64,000 bases of DNA from CAZCTC01 sp964501335 (GCA_964501335.1 CAZCTC010000007.1:106281-170280); one strand, 5' to 3'; shown: positions 16,393-26,003, counted from the first letter of the stretch. Notes: generated from the letters alone by a model not told the origin. Numbers and translations: made by a program.

Positions 16393-19300
16393 ATGCATCT
16401 GCACTCGTTGGCCGCCTATTTACCTGAAGACCGTTACCGCGCTCTGGCCGATGGGAAAACGTTACCGGATCGCAGCCGGGGAAGCTGTCTCTTTGCCGAC
16501 ATTTCCGGGTTTACTTCTTTGACGGAATCGCTGACTTATACCTTGGGGCCACGCCGCGGCGTCGAGGAATTGATCCGGCAAATCAATGAGGTGTACGATG
16601 CCTTGATTGCGGTGGTCGAGCTGTACGGCGGCAGCGTGATAAGTTTTGCCGGGGATGCCATTATCTGCTGGTTTGACGGCGATGGGGCGCGGGAAGCGGT
16701 CACGGCGGCTTTGGAATTGCAGAAGGCGATGGACGGTTTTCCGGCGCTGGAGATCAAAGTGGCGGTGACTACGGGCCCGGCGCGGCGCTTTGTTGTGGGC
16801 AATCCGTCCGTGCAGCGGCTGGATGTCCTGTCCGGGGAGACGATTGCCCGACTGGAAATCCTGGAGCAGATGACCTGTCCCGGCAGTGTGATTGTGGATG
16901 CGATAACGGCGGCGGTTTTGGAAGAGGCTTTGGTGATGGCGAGTTGGTGCGTTGCGGAGAGCGGGGAGCGTTTTGCGGTGGTGCAGGAGTTGACGTCGGC
17001 GGCATCGCAGATCGTGCCTCAGCCGCTGCCGGCATTGGAGGCTGAGAGTTTGCGCCCCTGGATCCTGCCGGCGGTCTGGGAACGGGAACAGAATGGACAT
17101 GGGCTCTTTTTGACTGAATTGCGGCCGGCGGTAGCCTTCTTTTTGAATTTCAGCGGATTGGATTACGATGCCGACGATGAAGCCCCGGCGAAACTCAATG
17201 AATTTGTCGTTCAGGTTCAGGCGCTTTTGAACCGGTATGAGGGCGTGCTGTTGCAGGTCAATATGGGCGATAAGGGGAGTTATCTTTACGGGCTCTTTGG
17301 CGCGCCGACGGCCCATGAAGACGATGCCTGGCGGGCCGTTCAGGCGGCCTGGGAACTGCAATGGCTGGCGATGGGGCAACTCTGGTTGACCGGGGTGCAG
17401 ATTGGAATTACTCAGGGAGTGCTGCGGACCGGTGCTTATGGCGGGACGCGGCGCCATATTTATGGCGCTCTGGGGGACGAGGTCAATCTGGCGGCGCGGT
17501 TGATGCAGGCGGCCGGGTCGGGCCAGGTCTTGTTGAGCAATCCGGTTTATCAGGCGGTCAAGGCAGCGTTTTCCTGTGAATCTCTACCTTTGTTTCAGGT
17601 AAAAGGCAAGAATGATTGGATCGAGGTCTGGCAGCTCGTGAGCCCGGTTCCGCATAATTCAATCCGTCGCCATGAACCGGTTTATGCTTTGCCGATGGTG
17701 GGGCGTGAGCGGGAACTGCTGCTGGTTTCAGAAAAGTTGAATCTGGCGCTGGAAGGTCGGGGACAGATGGTCGGGATTGTGGCGGAGGCCGGGATGGGGA
17801 AATCCAGACTGGTTTCTAAGATTGTTGGAATGGCAGCTGCGCGGGGGATGCCGGTTTATTACGGTGCCGCCCAATCTTTCGGGACTCATAACCCTTATCT
17901 GGTCTGGCGCGACATCTGGCGCGAATTTTTCGGACTTGATCCGACCCAGCCGATTCTCGATCAGATTGAGGCGGTGGAACAGACACTGGCTGGAATTGAT
18001 CCATTGTTTGTCCAGCGCGCTCCTTTGCTGGACATTGTGCTGGATCTGGCGATTCCGGAGAACGATTTGACTCAGAATCTGGACGCCCGGCAGCGCAATG
18101 AATCGTTGACGGCGCTGTTGGTGGATTGTTTCAAGGCTTTTGCTTCGCGCAGCCCGCTGGTTTTGATTTTGGAGGATCTGCATTGGATGGATGCGTTGTC
18201 CTACGATTTATTGAAGGCTATCGGCCGAAATCTGGCCGGGTGGCCGGTGTTGTTTGTGATGGCTTATCGTCCTCCTGAGGTTGATCAACTGCCGTCTTCT
18301 TATTCGGCCTGTTTTACAGAGATCGTTTTAAGTGAATTGACCGCGGAAGAATGTCGGCAATTGATCGAAAGCAAAGCCGGGCACTACTATCCGGAAATCA
18401 ACCGCAGCCTGCCTTCCCGGTTGGTCGAACGAATGCTGGATCAGGCTCAGGGTAATCCTTTTTATCTGGAAGAGTTGTTCAATTATCTGCGCGATCACGA
18501 TCTCAATCCCTACAATCCTAAAACTGTCGATCAGCTGGAACTGCCGGACAGTTTGCATATGTTGATCCTCAGTCGCATCGATCAGCTAAGCGAGCGGGAA
18601 AAAGCAGTGCTCAAGGCGGCCAGTATTATCGGGCGGGTTTTTAAAGTTTCCTGGTTGCAAGGGTATTATCCTGCATTGGGAGAGCTTTCCGAGATTGCAG
18701 CGGATCTGGATCATTTAGAGCGATTGGATATTACGCCGCTTGACAGTCGAGAGCCGGAGCTGGTGTATATGTTCAAACATATCATCACTCAGCAGGTGGC
18801 TTATGAGAGTTTGCCCTATGCCACGCGGGCGCAGTTGCATGAGCAGCTGGCCCAGTATCTGGAAGCGACCTGTTTCGATGCGTTGCCTTTGGATATGCTG
18901 GCTTACCATTATGGCCTGAGCGATAATCTGCCGAAGACGGTGGAATATTTACAGCGGGCGGCGCAGGCGGCGCAGGCGGCCTTTGCCAATGATGCGGCGC
19001 TGGATTATTACGAGCGCTTGCTTCCGTTGTTGACCCGGCCGGAGGAGCGCATTGAGTTACAGCTTACATGGGGCGCGGTATTGGAATTGATCGGGCAATG
19101 GGATCGGGCGGAAACCCATTATTGGGACGCTTTGACGATTGCTCAGGCGCAGGAAGTGACGGCGGCGACCATACGTTCCCGGCTGGCTCTGGGAAAGCTG
19201 CTCTGTCAGCGGGCAGATTATGCCGTGGCGCTCAAATGGCTGGAAGGGGCGAAGGCGGAGGTGGAATCTTCGGGCGATCAATCCAGCCTGGGCCCGATAG

Positions 19301-20262
19301 AGATTGAAATGGGATTTGTTTATTTGCGCCAGGGGGATATGGATCTGGCGGAGCAATATCTGAAAGATGGATTTGTCCTGGCCCGGCAGGTTGGGGATCG
19401 TTTTGCGATTGCCCGGGCTCTCAATCTGCTGGGAAATCTCTCCTTTTATCGGGGAGAGTATGATGCGGCCGGTTCGTTTTATGCAGAAAGTCTGGCTTTG
19501 AAGCGTGAATTGGGCGATTGGGGAGGAATATGCAGAACTCTGTGTAACCTGGGCATGGTCGCTTTTTATAAAAACGATTATGTTGCTTCCCGAGCCATCC
19601 ATGAAGAAGGGTTGGCGCTCAGCCGCAAAATGGGCGATAAATCGTTGATTTCCGCTCTGTTATCTAATTTTGGGGATACGGTTTGCATGCTGGGGGATTA
19701 CGGGACCGCTCAGGAGGTTTTGGAAGAGGGCCTGGGACTGGTGCGAGAAATAAGAGATCGCTGGAATGAAACGGCGATCCTCAACAGTCTCGGTGAGGTG
19801 GCCTTTTGTCAGAATCTCGATGGGGAAGCACAGACATATTTCGAAGAAGGGTTGGCTTTGGCCCGGGAGATCGGCGATGGGTCCAGTATTGCTTTTTCCC
19901 ATTTGTGTTTGGGCCTGGTTGCGCTTGTCCGGCGGCAGGGCGATGAAGCCGGGAGACTGATTTCCGAAGCGCTTCGATTACATCGAGAGATCGGCCATCG
20001 GGCCGGAACGATTTGTGATTTGATCGGCATGGCGGGCCTGGCGATGGACCGGGATGATCCGTTGCGAGCGGCAAAGCTGACCGGCGCGGCTTATGCTTTG
20101 TTGGGCGAAAATCCCCATATGGAATCTATCGTGCGCTCGATTTATGACGATACGGTGGCGGCTGCCCGGGCTGCTTTAGGGCCGGCGGCTTTTGATGCAG
20201 CCCGGGCTGAGGGAGCAAAGCTATCTATAGAAGAGGCCGTGGACTGTGCTTTAGAAAAGTGA
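16393..20262 (+). CDS. Tandem class III cyclase - AAA ATPase - TPR signalling protein
   Basis: The start at 16393 is favoured: AAAGGA lies 9 nt upstream and MHLHSLAAYLPEDRY fits the family; a start 10 codons earlier lacks a site. The 1289 residues contain two nucleotide-cyclase homology domains (about 30-200 and 240-410), a STAND/AAA ATPase (Walker A AEAGMGKS near 466, Walker B LVLILEDLHWMD near 595) and a long TPR array (about 860-1190, units like ALNLLGNLSFYRGEYDAAGS). The first cyclase domain keeps both metal-binding Asp residues (FADISGFTSL at 34-43; FAGDAIICWF near 90). The second has MGDKGSYLYGLFG and LGDEVNLAARLM. The product could make cAMP or cGMP under control of the ATPase/TPR sensor, in the cytoplasm. 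It is monocistronic. Confidence 0.9.
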   Translation: MHLHSLAAYLPEDRYRALADGKTLPDRSRGSCLFADISGFTSLTESLTYTLGPRRGVEELIRQINEVYDALIAVVELYGGSVISFAGDAIICWFDGDGAREAVTAALELQKAMDGFPALEIKVAVTTGPARRFVVGNPSVQRLDVLSGETIARLEILEQMTCPGSVIVDAITAAVLEEALVMASWCVAESGERFAVVQELTSAASQIVPQPLPALEAESLRPWILPAVWEREQNGHGLFLTELRPAVAFFLNFSGLDYDADDEAPAKLNEFVVQVQALLNRYEGVLLQVNMGDKGSYLYGLFGAPTAHEDDAWRAVQAAWELQWLAMGQLWLTGVQIGITQGVLRTGAYGGTRRHIYGALGDEVNLAARLMQAAGSGQVLLSNPVYQAVKAAFSCESLPLFQVKGKNDWIEVWQLVSPVPHNSIRRHEPVYALPMVGRERELLLVSEKLNLALEGRGQMVGIVAEAGMGKSRLVSKIVGMAAARGMPVYYGAAQSFGTHNPYLVWRDIWREFFGLDPTQPILDQIEAVEQTLAGIDPLFVQRAPLLDIVLDLAIPENDLTQNLDARQRNESLTALLVDCFKAFASRSPLVLILEDLHWMDALSYDLLKAIGRNLAGWPVLFVMAYRPPEVDQLPSSYSACFTEIVLSELTAEECRQLIESKAGHYYPEINRSLPSRLVERMLDQAQGNPFYLEELFNYLRDHDLNPYNPKTVDQLELPDSLHMLILSRIDQLSEREKAVLKAASIIGRVFKVSWLQGYYPALGELSEIAADLDHLERLDITPLDSREPELVYMFKHIITQQVAYESLPYATRAQLHEQLAQYLEATCFDALPLDMLAYHYGLSDNLPKTVEYLQRAAQAAQAAFANDAALDYYERLLPLLTRPEERIELQLTWGAVLELIGQWDRAETHYWDALTIAQAQEVTAATIRSRLALGKLLCQRADYAVALKWLEGAKAEVESSGDQSSLGPIEIEMGFVYLRQGDMDLAEQYLKDGFVLARQVGDRFAIARALNLLGNLSFYRGEYDAAGSFYAESLALKRELGDWGGICRTLCNLGMVAFYKNDYVASRAIHEEGLALSRKMGDKSLISALLSNFGDTVCMLGDYGTAQEVLEEGLGLVREIRDRWNETAILNSLGEVAFCQNLDGEAQTYFEEGLALAREIGDGSSIAFSHLCLGLVALVRRQGDEAGRLISEALRLHREIGHRAGTICDLIGMAGLAMDRDDPLRAAKLTGAAYALLGENPHMESIVRSIYDDTVAAARAALGPAAFDAARAEGAKLSIEEAVDCALEK

Positions 20263-20586
20263 GAGAGAAAAAGGCCGTACTGCGGAAAGAAAAGCCCATT
20301 TTGTCGGCGGCTTCAGAAAGCCGCCGACAAAATGAATAAAAATTCTCTCTTCCCATCCAGCGCGTCGTTTCTTATCGGGAAAGTATCTGTTGCGGGACGC
20401 AAGAACCGTTTTAATTCACACTTATGAATAGCCGCACAGGTAGAGAAAAAGCTCATTTTTTCGCGCGCCGTCTGCGGCGCGCGAAAAAATAAACAAAAAA
20501 CTCTCTCTTCCCATCCAGCGCGGCGCATCTTGCGAAGAAAATACCCCTTGCGGGATGCTGCAAGGCCTCGGCCATACTGTCACAGA
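20263..20586. repeat. Intergenic region with two variant hairpins
   Basis: Hairpins are at 20297-20334 (outer arm CATTTTGT, inner CGGCGGCTT, loop CAGA) and 20455-20490 (ATTTTTTCGCGCGCCG, loop TCTG). Both have minus-polarity flanks with CTCTCTTCCCATCCAGCGCG and GCGGGA(C/T). The stems differ from the common form at many paired positions and remain fully paired. The two flanks resemble those at 23940-24280. No gene is seen. Confidence 0.75.
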
Positions 20587-23500
20587 TCAGGAACGCTTTA
20601 AGATCAGCGGTAAGAAGACTCTGCGGATGAGGATGGCCTGTTCTGTCTGCGCTGCGATGGTGAGTTTAGAACCTATGGCCCGTGCCGTGTTGGTAATGAA
20701 GGTCACGGTGGTTAAGGCGTCGGTCTGCGCCGGGAAGGTGACCGTGACCTGTCCATAGGCCGGGATGGTCAGATCGGTGACCATTTCCGGGGCGGTCGTT
20801 GTGATAACGCCGGCCGTAGGCGGATCGAGCGTGATCGGCCCGGCGAGATTGAAGCCTGCCGGCAGCAGATCCCGCAGGGTGAGTCCGCCAATCTGAGCCC
20901 CGGCGTTCGAGAGGGTGAGCGTGTAGGTGATGAGCCGGTTGTGAATCAGGCTGGAGGTGTCTCCGGTCTGATGGAGATTGAGGCGCAAGGGTAAGGCGGC
21001 GATGCCCGTGGCAATGGAAACATCTCCGGTAAATACCAGTGTGGTGGTGACGCTGTAATCGGTGAGATCCACGACGGCCAGATTGGTTTCCTCTGTTTCT
21101 TCATCCGGCGCTCCGCTGACAGTAGGGTATCCCACAAAAACTTTGTTCCCGGCGACGGCGACGACATCGACGCCGAACAGCTGGCTGGAGCCGTGATGCG
21201 GCAGGGTGGCCACGCCCCCGGCGGCCAGACTGACCTGCCCGGGACCGGTGATGTTCAAGACGCCGAGCCGATGGCCGCTTTCGAACACGGTTTCGGTGAT
21301 TTGGGTCATCAATGAGTTGACCACGGCATAGGCTTTGTCGCCGGCGGCATTGAAGGCGATGGATTGTACCGCTCCATGGGACATGACTTCACCCGTATCG
21401 GTGTTGGTATAGAAATTAAAGGTTCCGTGGAGCCCGGTCACCTCGCCGGTGAAGGACAGGACGCCGGGCGCAGTCAGTTTGAAGACGCCCACTGTGGTGG
21501 TGGTCGAATCACAGACGAGGAGCGTCTGGCCGTCGGGGGAGAGGACTACATTGACCGGGCGGATAAAATAGTGGTCGGTATCCGTGACCGGAATCCCTGC
21601 ATGGGTATAGCTATAGGTGTTCATCTCCGAGATCCGTCCCTGATTGTCCATGAACAGGGTGTGGATCACACTGCTAAAATAGTTTGCCACGATGACGGTG
21701 CCGTCGGGGCCGACTTCGATGGCGTTGGCCATGACGTTTGAGTGCATCTTAACGTCAGAGGCCAGGGTGGCCGAGGGAATGTCGATGACCGCGATCCGGG
21801 GAGAAAAACCACCGTCCGTTACCAGGGCGTAGCGGCCGTCCGCTGAGATATCGATATCTTCCGCAAAGAAGGGGATGGTAACTGAAGCGATGAGGGAGGG
21901 CGAGAGGGGTGTGGTCATATCGACCAGGAAAACGGTGGAATCCCCAAAATTTGAAAAGAGAGCCGTGCGGCCGTCGGGCGTGACCGCGACGTCAAACCGC
22001 TGGCCGCCCTCGCTGCCCATTTGCCCATCCAGGAAGGGACCATAGACCTCGTTAGTGGAGGCATCGACCATGCGGAAGTTGGAAGTCGTAAAAGGCGGTG
22101 GATCTCCTGGGGTTCCATTCCCGGCATTGGACGTCAGAATCCAGTGTCCGCTGCCGGGCGTATCGGTATTGACGGTCAGGTGGATGGTTTCGGTGTCGGT
22201 ATATTTCCCGTCGGTTACCTGGATGGTGGCTGTATAGGTTGCCATGGCTGCTCCAGGGGTCCAGCGGAAGTACCCGGTGTGGGCATCGATGGTGCCGATC
22301 GATCCCGGGGCCAGGGTATAGGTTATGGGCCGGGTGGGGATGTCGATTTGGGTCAGGCGAGCCGTGAAGAAGAACGGCGTCAGCGCATCGGCGATTTTGT
22401 CGCCGATGGGGACCAGCGTCGGGGGGGCTTCGACTTCAAAGACGACGATAATCAGGGATTTGCTGTCTTCCAATGCCCCGTCACTTACATGGAAGATGAC
22501 CGTGTAAACGCCGAACCCATCGGCTTCGGAAGGCGTCCAGGTAAACCGACCGGTGTGGGGGTCCAGGTTGCCGACCAAATCTGAATCCTCATCCATCCAG
22601 TAGGTCAGGGTGTTGGTCGGGAGATCGGTATCGGTGACCGGGACGATAAAGTCCAGCGTGTTCAGTTCATTGACGGTGCGATAGCCGAGGCGTCCCATGA
22701 TCGGCCTGACATTGATTTCATTGACCGTGATGGTGATGGTTTCAAAGGCGCTGCTGATGCCGTTGGTTACCCGGATGGTCGACGTGTAGTCGCCCGGTCC
22801 GGCGGCTTCGTCCGGCTGCCAGGTGAAATCGCCGTTGGGCTGAATGGTACCGGCGGAACCGGCATCCAGGGTGAAGGTCAAGACGCGGGATTGTGGATCG
22901 GTGGCGGTGGCTGTAAATGCCAGCCATTGCAGTTCATCGACTGTCTGGTTGCCGATGGGATCCAAGACCGGCGGCACATTGGGGTCGGCTTCGACGGTGA
23001 ATGTGGCGGTGGAATTGACGGCCTGGAGGGTGCCGCTGACCATGGCCGTGTTGGAGACAGTTTCACTGTAATTGCCGGTTTGGGTCGCTACAAAGGTGAA
23101 CGTGAGGATGGTGTTGTTGGTGATCGTTCCGTTCCAGCTGATCTCATCGTTGGTCACGCTGGCGCCGGGGTTGTCGATCCACCAACCGAAATCCACTGCG
23201 GCCGGCAGGGTGTCGGTCAAGATGACGGCGGTATCGCTCTCCACGCCCGTATTTTGGAGTGCTATGGTGTAGGTCACGGCGCTTTGATAGGGTACCTGGG
23301 TTGCGGGGGCGACCGATTTGGAGATGGTCAGGTAGGTGGGAGGGACTAACGCATCCAGGGAAATCGTTCCGGCCACTGAATGCGGAGGCGCGTTGAAGTT
23401 CTCGCCGATGATGTTCCATGGTAAATTCCACGGGGCGCCGGTGGTGTTGGGAATGGTGACGTTGACGCAGAAGTTGAAAGTGTTGGCGTACCAGGCTCCG

Positions 23501-23832
23501 CTTGTGTTGGGGTAACCGGAGGTTTGCCAGTAGACGACATTGTCGGCTTCTGTGCCCTCGGTGGTGGGTTGACCGACATTGCTCGGTGTGTTTGCTACCG
23601 AGTTGATCGTCCATTCGTCCGGCAGATTGACGTCAAACCGGCTCACATATTCGCCATCTGAGGTTGTTGTCGTCATGCTGAAACAGAGATTGGTAGGGGT
23701 GTTCAGCGTTGTTATGGGGTTGGGCGTGACTGAATTGACGGTGGACCCGCTTATATTTGCCCGAGCCGGTGTTGCGATCAGGCTCAGGGCCAGGATCAGG
23801 AACAGAATCCCGATACGTTTGGATAATATCAT
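20587..23832 (-). CDS. Large surface protein: DUF11/cadherin-like repeats, beta-propeller and LPLxxK tail
   Basis: The 1081-residue protein has a Sec signal (MILSKRIGILFLILALSL, then ATPARA) and AAGGAG 7 nt before the ATG. An N-terminal adhesin-like region (about 30-160) precedes a DUF11-type domain (about 168-285: LTISKSVAPATQVPYQSAVT). Four Ig/cadherin-like repeats of the NVPPVLDPIGNQTVDE type, each with FTWQPDEA or FTWTPSEA, span about 290-560. A seven-bladed-propeller-like region (about 575-950) follows with VTPDGRTALFSN, ISADGRYALVTD and LSPDGQTLLVCD motifs, and then a second DUF11-type domain. The end is RRVFLPLILKRS. The protein is probably exported and cell-surface bound. Partners are unknown, and it sits alone between repeat-filled gaps. 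Confidence 0.82.
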   Translation of the reverse strand: MILSKRIGILFLILALSLIATPARANISGSTVNSVTPNPITTLNTPTNLCFSMTTTTSDGEYVSRFDVNLPDEWTINSVANTPSNVGQPTTEGTEADNVVYWQTSGYPNTSGAWYANTFNFCVNVTIPNTTGAPWNLPWNIIGENFNAPPHSVAGTISLDALVPPTYLTISKSVAPATQVPYQSAVTYTIALQNTGVESDTAVILTDTLPAAVDFGWWIDNPGASVTNDEISWNGTITNNTILTFTFVATQTGNYSETVSNTAMVSGTLQAVNSTATFTVEADPNVPPVLDPIGNQTVDELQWLAFTATATDPQSRVLTFTLDAGSAGTIQPNGDFTWQPDEAAGPGDYTSTIRVTNGISSAFETITITVNEINVRPIMGRLGYRTVNELNTLDFIVPVTDTDLPTNTLTYWMDEDSDLVGNLDPHTGRFTWTPSEADGFGVYTVIFHVSDGALEDSKSLIIVVFEVEAPPTLVPIGDKIADALTPFFFTARLTQIDIPTRPITYTLAPGSIGTIDAHTGYFRWTPGAAMATYTATIQVTDGKYTDTETIHLTVNTDTPGSGHWILTSNAGNGTPGDPPPFTTSNFRMVDASTNEVYGPFLDGQMGSEGGQRFDVAVTPDGRTALFSNFGDSTVFLVDMTTPLSPSLIASVTIPFFAEDIDISADGRYALVTDGGFSPRIAVIDIPSATLASDVKMHSNVMANAIEVGPDGTVIVANYFSSVIHTLFMDNQGRISEMNTYSYTHAGIPVTDTDHYFIRPVNVVLSPDGQTLLVCDSTTTTVGVFKLTAPGVLSFTGEVTGLHGTFNFYTNTDTGEVMSHGAVQSIAFNAAGDKAYAVVNSLMTQITETVFESGHRLGVLNITGPGQVSLAAGGVATLPHHGSSQLFGVDVVAVAGNKVFVGYPTVSGAPDEETEETNLAVVDLTDYSVTTTLVFTGDVSIATGIAALPLRLNLHQTGDTSSLIHNRLITYTLTLSNAGAQIGGLTLRDLLPAGFNLAGPITLDPPTAGVITTTAPEMVTDLTIPAYGQVTVTFPAQTDALTTVTFITNTARAIGSKLTIAAQTEQAILIRRVFLPLILKRS

Positions 23833-24376
23833 TTGAAAACTCCTTCGTTGTTTTCTATATTGAGAATATTGGGGTCTGTAAATTTATAAGTTCCCGAATT
23901 TTCAGGGGAAAACGCTATAAAAAAGAACCTCCTTTATTGGAGCATTAAAAGACCTGTGCGGTTAACCCGAAAAAGCGGGAGAAAAAAGCCGTATTGTTGC
24001 GCGCATTCTGATGCGCGCAACAATACAAACAAAAAACTCGACCTGTGCGGTTGGTCCGGAAAACACGGGAAAGAAAAGCCCATATTGTCGGCGGCTTTCT
24101 GAAGCCGCCGACAATATAAATAAAAATAATGCTCTCCCCCCATCCAGCGCGTCGCTTTTTACCGGAAAAGCACCGGTTGCGGAACACAAAACCGTTTTTA
24201 ATTTATGCTAATGAACAACCGCACAGGTAGAGAAAAAGCCCGTATTTTTGAGCGCATTCTTATGCACTCAAAAATACAAATGGTAGATTTCTTTAAATAG
24301 TTGTTGATGGGTGGACGGGTAGTGGGGACATTTTTATTGTAAGTAAATTCTTCATATTGTCAAAACTGCAAATTTC
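23833..24376. repeat. Intergenic region with three different hairpin stems
   Basis: Three hairpin copies lie at 23991-24026 (GTATTGTTGCGCGCAT, loop TCTG), 24082-24117 (ATATTGTCGGCGGCTT, loop TCTG) and 24242-24277 (GTATTTTTGAGCGCAT, loop TCTT, one C-A mismatch). Each is preceded by AAAGCC-type and followed by AAACAAAAA-type sequence (minus polarity), except the last. ACCTGTGCGGTT occurs twice at their borders. No gene is supported. Confidence 0.75.
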
Positions 24377-24404
24377 TGGACATCTCTTGTATCAATGATA
24401 TAAT
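24377..24404 (+). promoter_or_regulatory. Sigma-70-type promoter of the kamA-like gene
   Basis: A -35 box TGGACA (24377-24382) and a consensus -10 box TATAAT (24399-24404) are separated by 16 bp. Transcription would start near 24411, giving a leader of about 130 nt before the start at 24540. Confidence 0.65.
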
Positions 24405-24423
24405 ATCCGCTACCTCACGAGCG

Positions 24424-24452
24424 GCGGCAGATATGCGGATCTGCCGCTTTTT
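24424..24452 (+). promoter_or_regulatory. Terminator-like hairpin in the kamA leader (possible attenuator)
   Basis: A perfect 9-bp stem GCGGCAGAT / ATCTGCCGC (24424-24432 and 24439-24447) with loop ATGCGG is followed directly by TTTTT. It lies between the predicted promoter and the gene, with no other plus-strand gene upstream, so it may control read-through. It is not one of the common hairpin repeats. Confidence 0.55.
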
Positions 24453-24539
24453 ATGTTGCCTGATCACTGCATCCAACTGATTGCAGTCATTTGTGATAGT
24501 GCCTTACACTCAAGCAAGGGGGGAAACAGCAAAGAAAGT

Positions 24540-25862
24540 ATGGCAGGTTCACAGCAGAATCCCACGTTCGCGGCTCGCAAATATAAATCCTATTCGTTAA
24601 GCAATTATCGGCAGCTATCACAAATCGCCGCTCTTTCGGAAGAACAGCGTTTTGCTGTTGAAGTGGTCGGGCAGATCTTTCCCTTCAAGACGAACAGCTA
24701 TGTGGTAGAAGATTTGATTGATTGGAGCAACGTTCCTGAAGACCCCTGTTTCAACCTCAATTTTCCCCAGGCAGAGATGTTGCAACCCCGGCATTTTTCC
24801 ACGATTGCCGATTTGCTTAAACGGGGGGCATCCAGGGGGGAACTTCTGGTTGCCGCCAACAAGATCCGTTATGAACTCAATCCTCACCCCGCCGGGCAGT
24901 TGCATGACAATGTGCCTTCGATGGACGGTGTCATGCTGCACGGGATGCAGCATAAATATAAGGAAACGGTCCTCTTTTTCCCCAGCCAGGGGCAGGCCTG
25001 TCATGCCTATTGCACCTTTTGTTTCCGCTGGCCCCAGTTTGTCGGGATGAATGAATTGAAATTTGAGGCCCGTCAGGTTGAATTGCTGGTCAAATATCTC
25101 AAGGCCCATTCTGAAATTACGGATGTGTTGTTCACCGGGGGCGATCCGCTGGTCATGAACAGCAATGTGCTGGCAAGCTATATCGATCCCTTGCTGGAAG
25201 CTGATTTGCCGAACCTTACCACGATTCGCATCGGGACCAAATCGCTGGCCTATTGGCCTTACCGCTTTGTCAGCGACCCCGATACGGAGGATTTGCTGAA
25301 TCTATTCCGCAAAGTCAACGCGGCAGATAAACGGCTTTCCATTATGGCCCATTTCAACCATCCTCGTGAGTTGCAAACGCCGGTGGCCCGTCTGGCCTTG
25401 CAGAGAATCCGCGAGACCGGTGCGGAGATCCATACTCAGACGCCGTTGCTCAATCATATCAATGCAGACCCCGCGCTCTGGATTGAACTCTGGCGGGAGC
25501 AGGTGCGATTGGGCTGTCTTCCTTATTACATGTTTATCGTTCGGGATACCGGCGCGCAACACTATTTCGGGGTGCCGTTGGTCCAGGCCTGGGATATTTT
25601 CCGCGAGGCGTATAGGGCTGTAAGCGGTCTGGCCCGTTCGGTGCGGGGCCCGGTGATGTCGGCCCATCCGGGTAAAATCCATGTCGTTGGGGTAAACGAT
25701 CTCAACGGCACGAAGTTGATCAATCTTCAGTTTTTGCAGGGGCGCAATCCGGAATGGGTGTTGAAACCTTTCTATGCGGAATATGACGCCCAGGCGCTTT
25801 GGTTGAGCGACTTGAAGCCGGCGTTCGGAGCAGAGCGGTTCTTCTTTGAGGATAAGCAGTAA
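24540..25862 (+). CDS. KamA-family radical SAM protein (amino-acid 2,3-aminomutase-like)
   Basis: The start at 24540 (MAGSQQNPTF) gives 440 residues, usual for the family; the longer frame from 24453 begins inside the leader hairpin's T-run and lacks a ribosome site. The radical SAM cluster motif is C154-HAY-C158-TF-C161, followed by FRWPQF. GGDPLV (about 203) is the SAM-binding glycine motif. SAHPGK with Lys379 fits the position of the PLP lysine, but clostridial lysine 2,3-aminomutase has PGGGGK there, and the usual RKR after the cysteines is absent. The family moves an alpha-amino group to the beta carbon using SAM, a 4Fe-4S cluster and PLP. The substrate is unknown. The gene faces the NRPS cluster and may feed it a beta-amino acid, which is inferred. 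Confidence 0.8.
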   Translation: MAGSQQNPTFAARKYKSYSLSNYRQLSQIAALSEEQRFAVEVVGQIFPFKTNSYVVEDLIDWSNVPEDPCFNLNFPQAEMLQPRHFSTIADLLKRGASRGELLVAANKIRYELNPHPAGQLHDNVPSMDGVMLHGMQHKYKETVLFFPSQGQACHAYCTFCFRWPQFVGMNELKFEARQVELLVKYLKAHSEITDVLFTGGDPLVMNSNVLASYIDPLLEADLPNLTTIRIGTKSLAYWPYRFVSDPDTEDLLNLFRKVNAADKRLSIMAHFNHPRELQTPVARLALQRIRETGAEIHTQTPLLNHINADPALWIELWREQVRLGCLPYYMFIVRDTGAQHYFGVPLVQAWDIFREAYRAVSGLARSVRGPVMSAHPGKIHVVGVNDLNGTKLINLQFLQGRNPEWVLKPFYAEYDAQALWLSDLKPAFGAERFFFEDKQ

Positions 25863-25902
25863 TTCGATCGAGCTATCCTGAAAATAAGCCGGACCAGAAA
25901 GA

Positions 25903-25989
25903 TTCACCACGGAGACACAGAGGCCACAGAGAAGAATTTAGAGAAAAATCTTCTCTTCTTCTCTGTGCTCTCTGTGACTCTGTGGTGAA
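25903..25989. terminator. Large inverted repeat between convergent genes (likely bidirectional terminator)
   Basis: TTCACCACGGAGACACAGAG... (from 25903) pairs with ...CTCTGTGACTCTGTGGTGAA (to 25989), with arms of about 33 nt and a few mismatches. Related CACGGAGACACAGAG-type fragments appear near 5552 and 47158. It sits exactly between the kamA-like stop and the last NRPS stop. Confidence 0.7.
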
Positions 25990-26003
25990 ATTTCTTTTCA
26001 TTT

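Noticed and set aside
23991..24277. Series of spaced palindromes considered as a CRISPR array
   Set aside because: The units differ in stem sequence, are unevenly spaced, and have no identical direct repeats or cas genes nearby.
24453..24539. Upstream start for the KamA-like protein
   Set aside because: The ATG lies directly after the T-run of a hairpin, has no ribosome site, and the added residues match no family.
25903..25989. Inverted repeat considered as an insertion-sequence end
   Set aside because: It encloses only about 20 bp and lies between convergent genes with no transposase; a terminator or repeat fits better.
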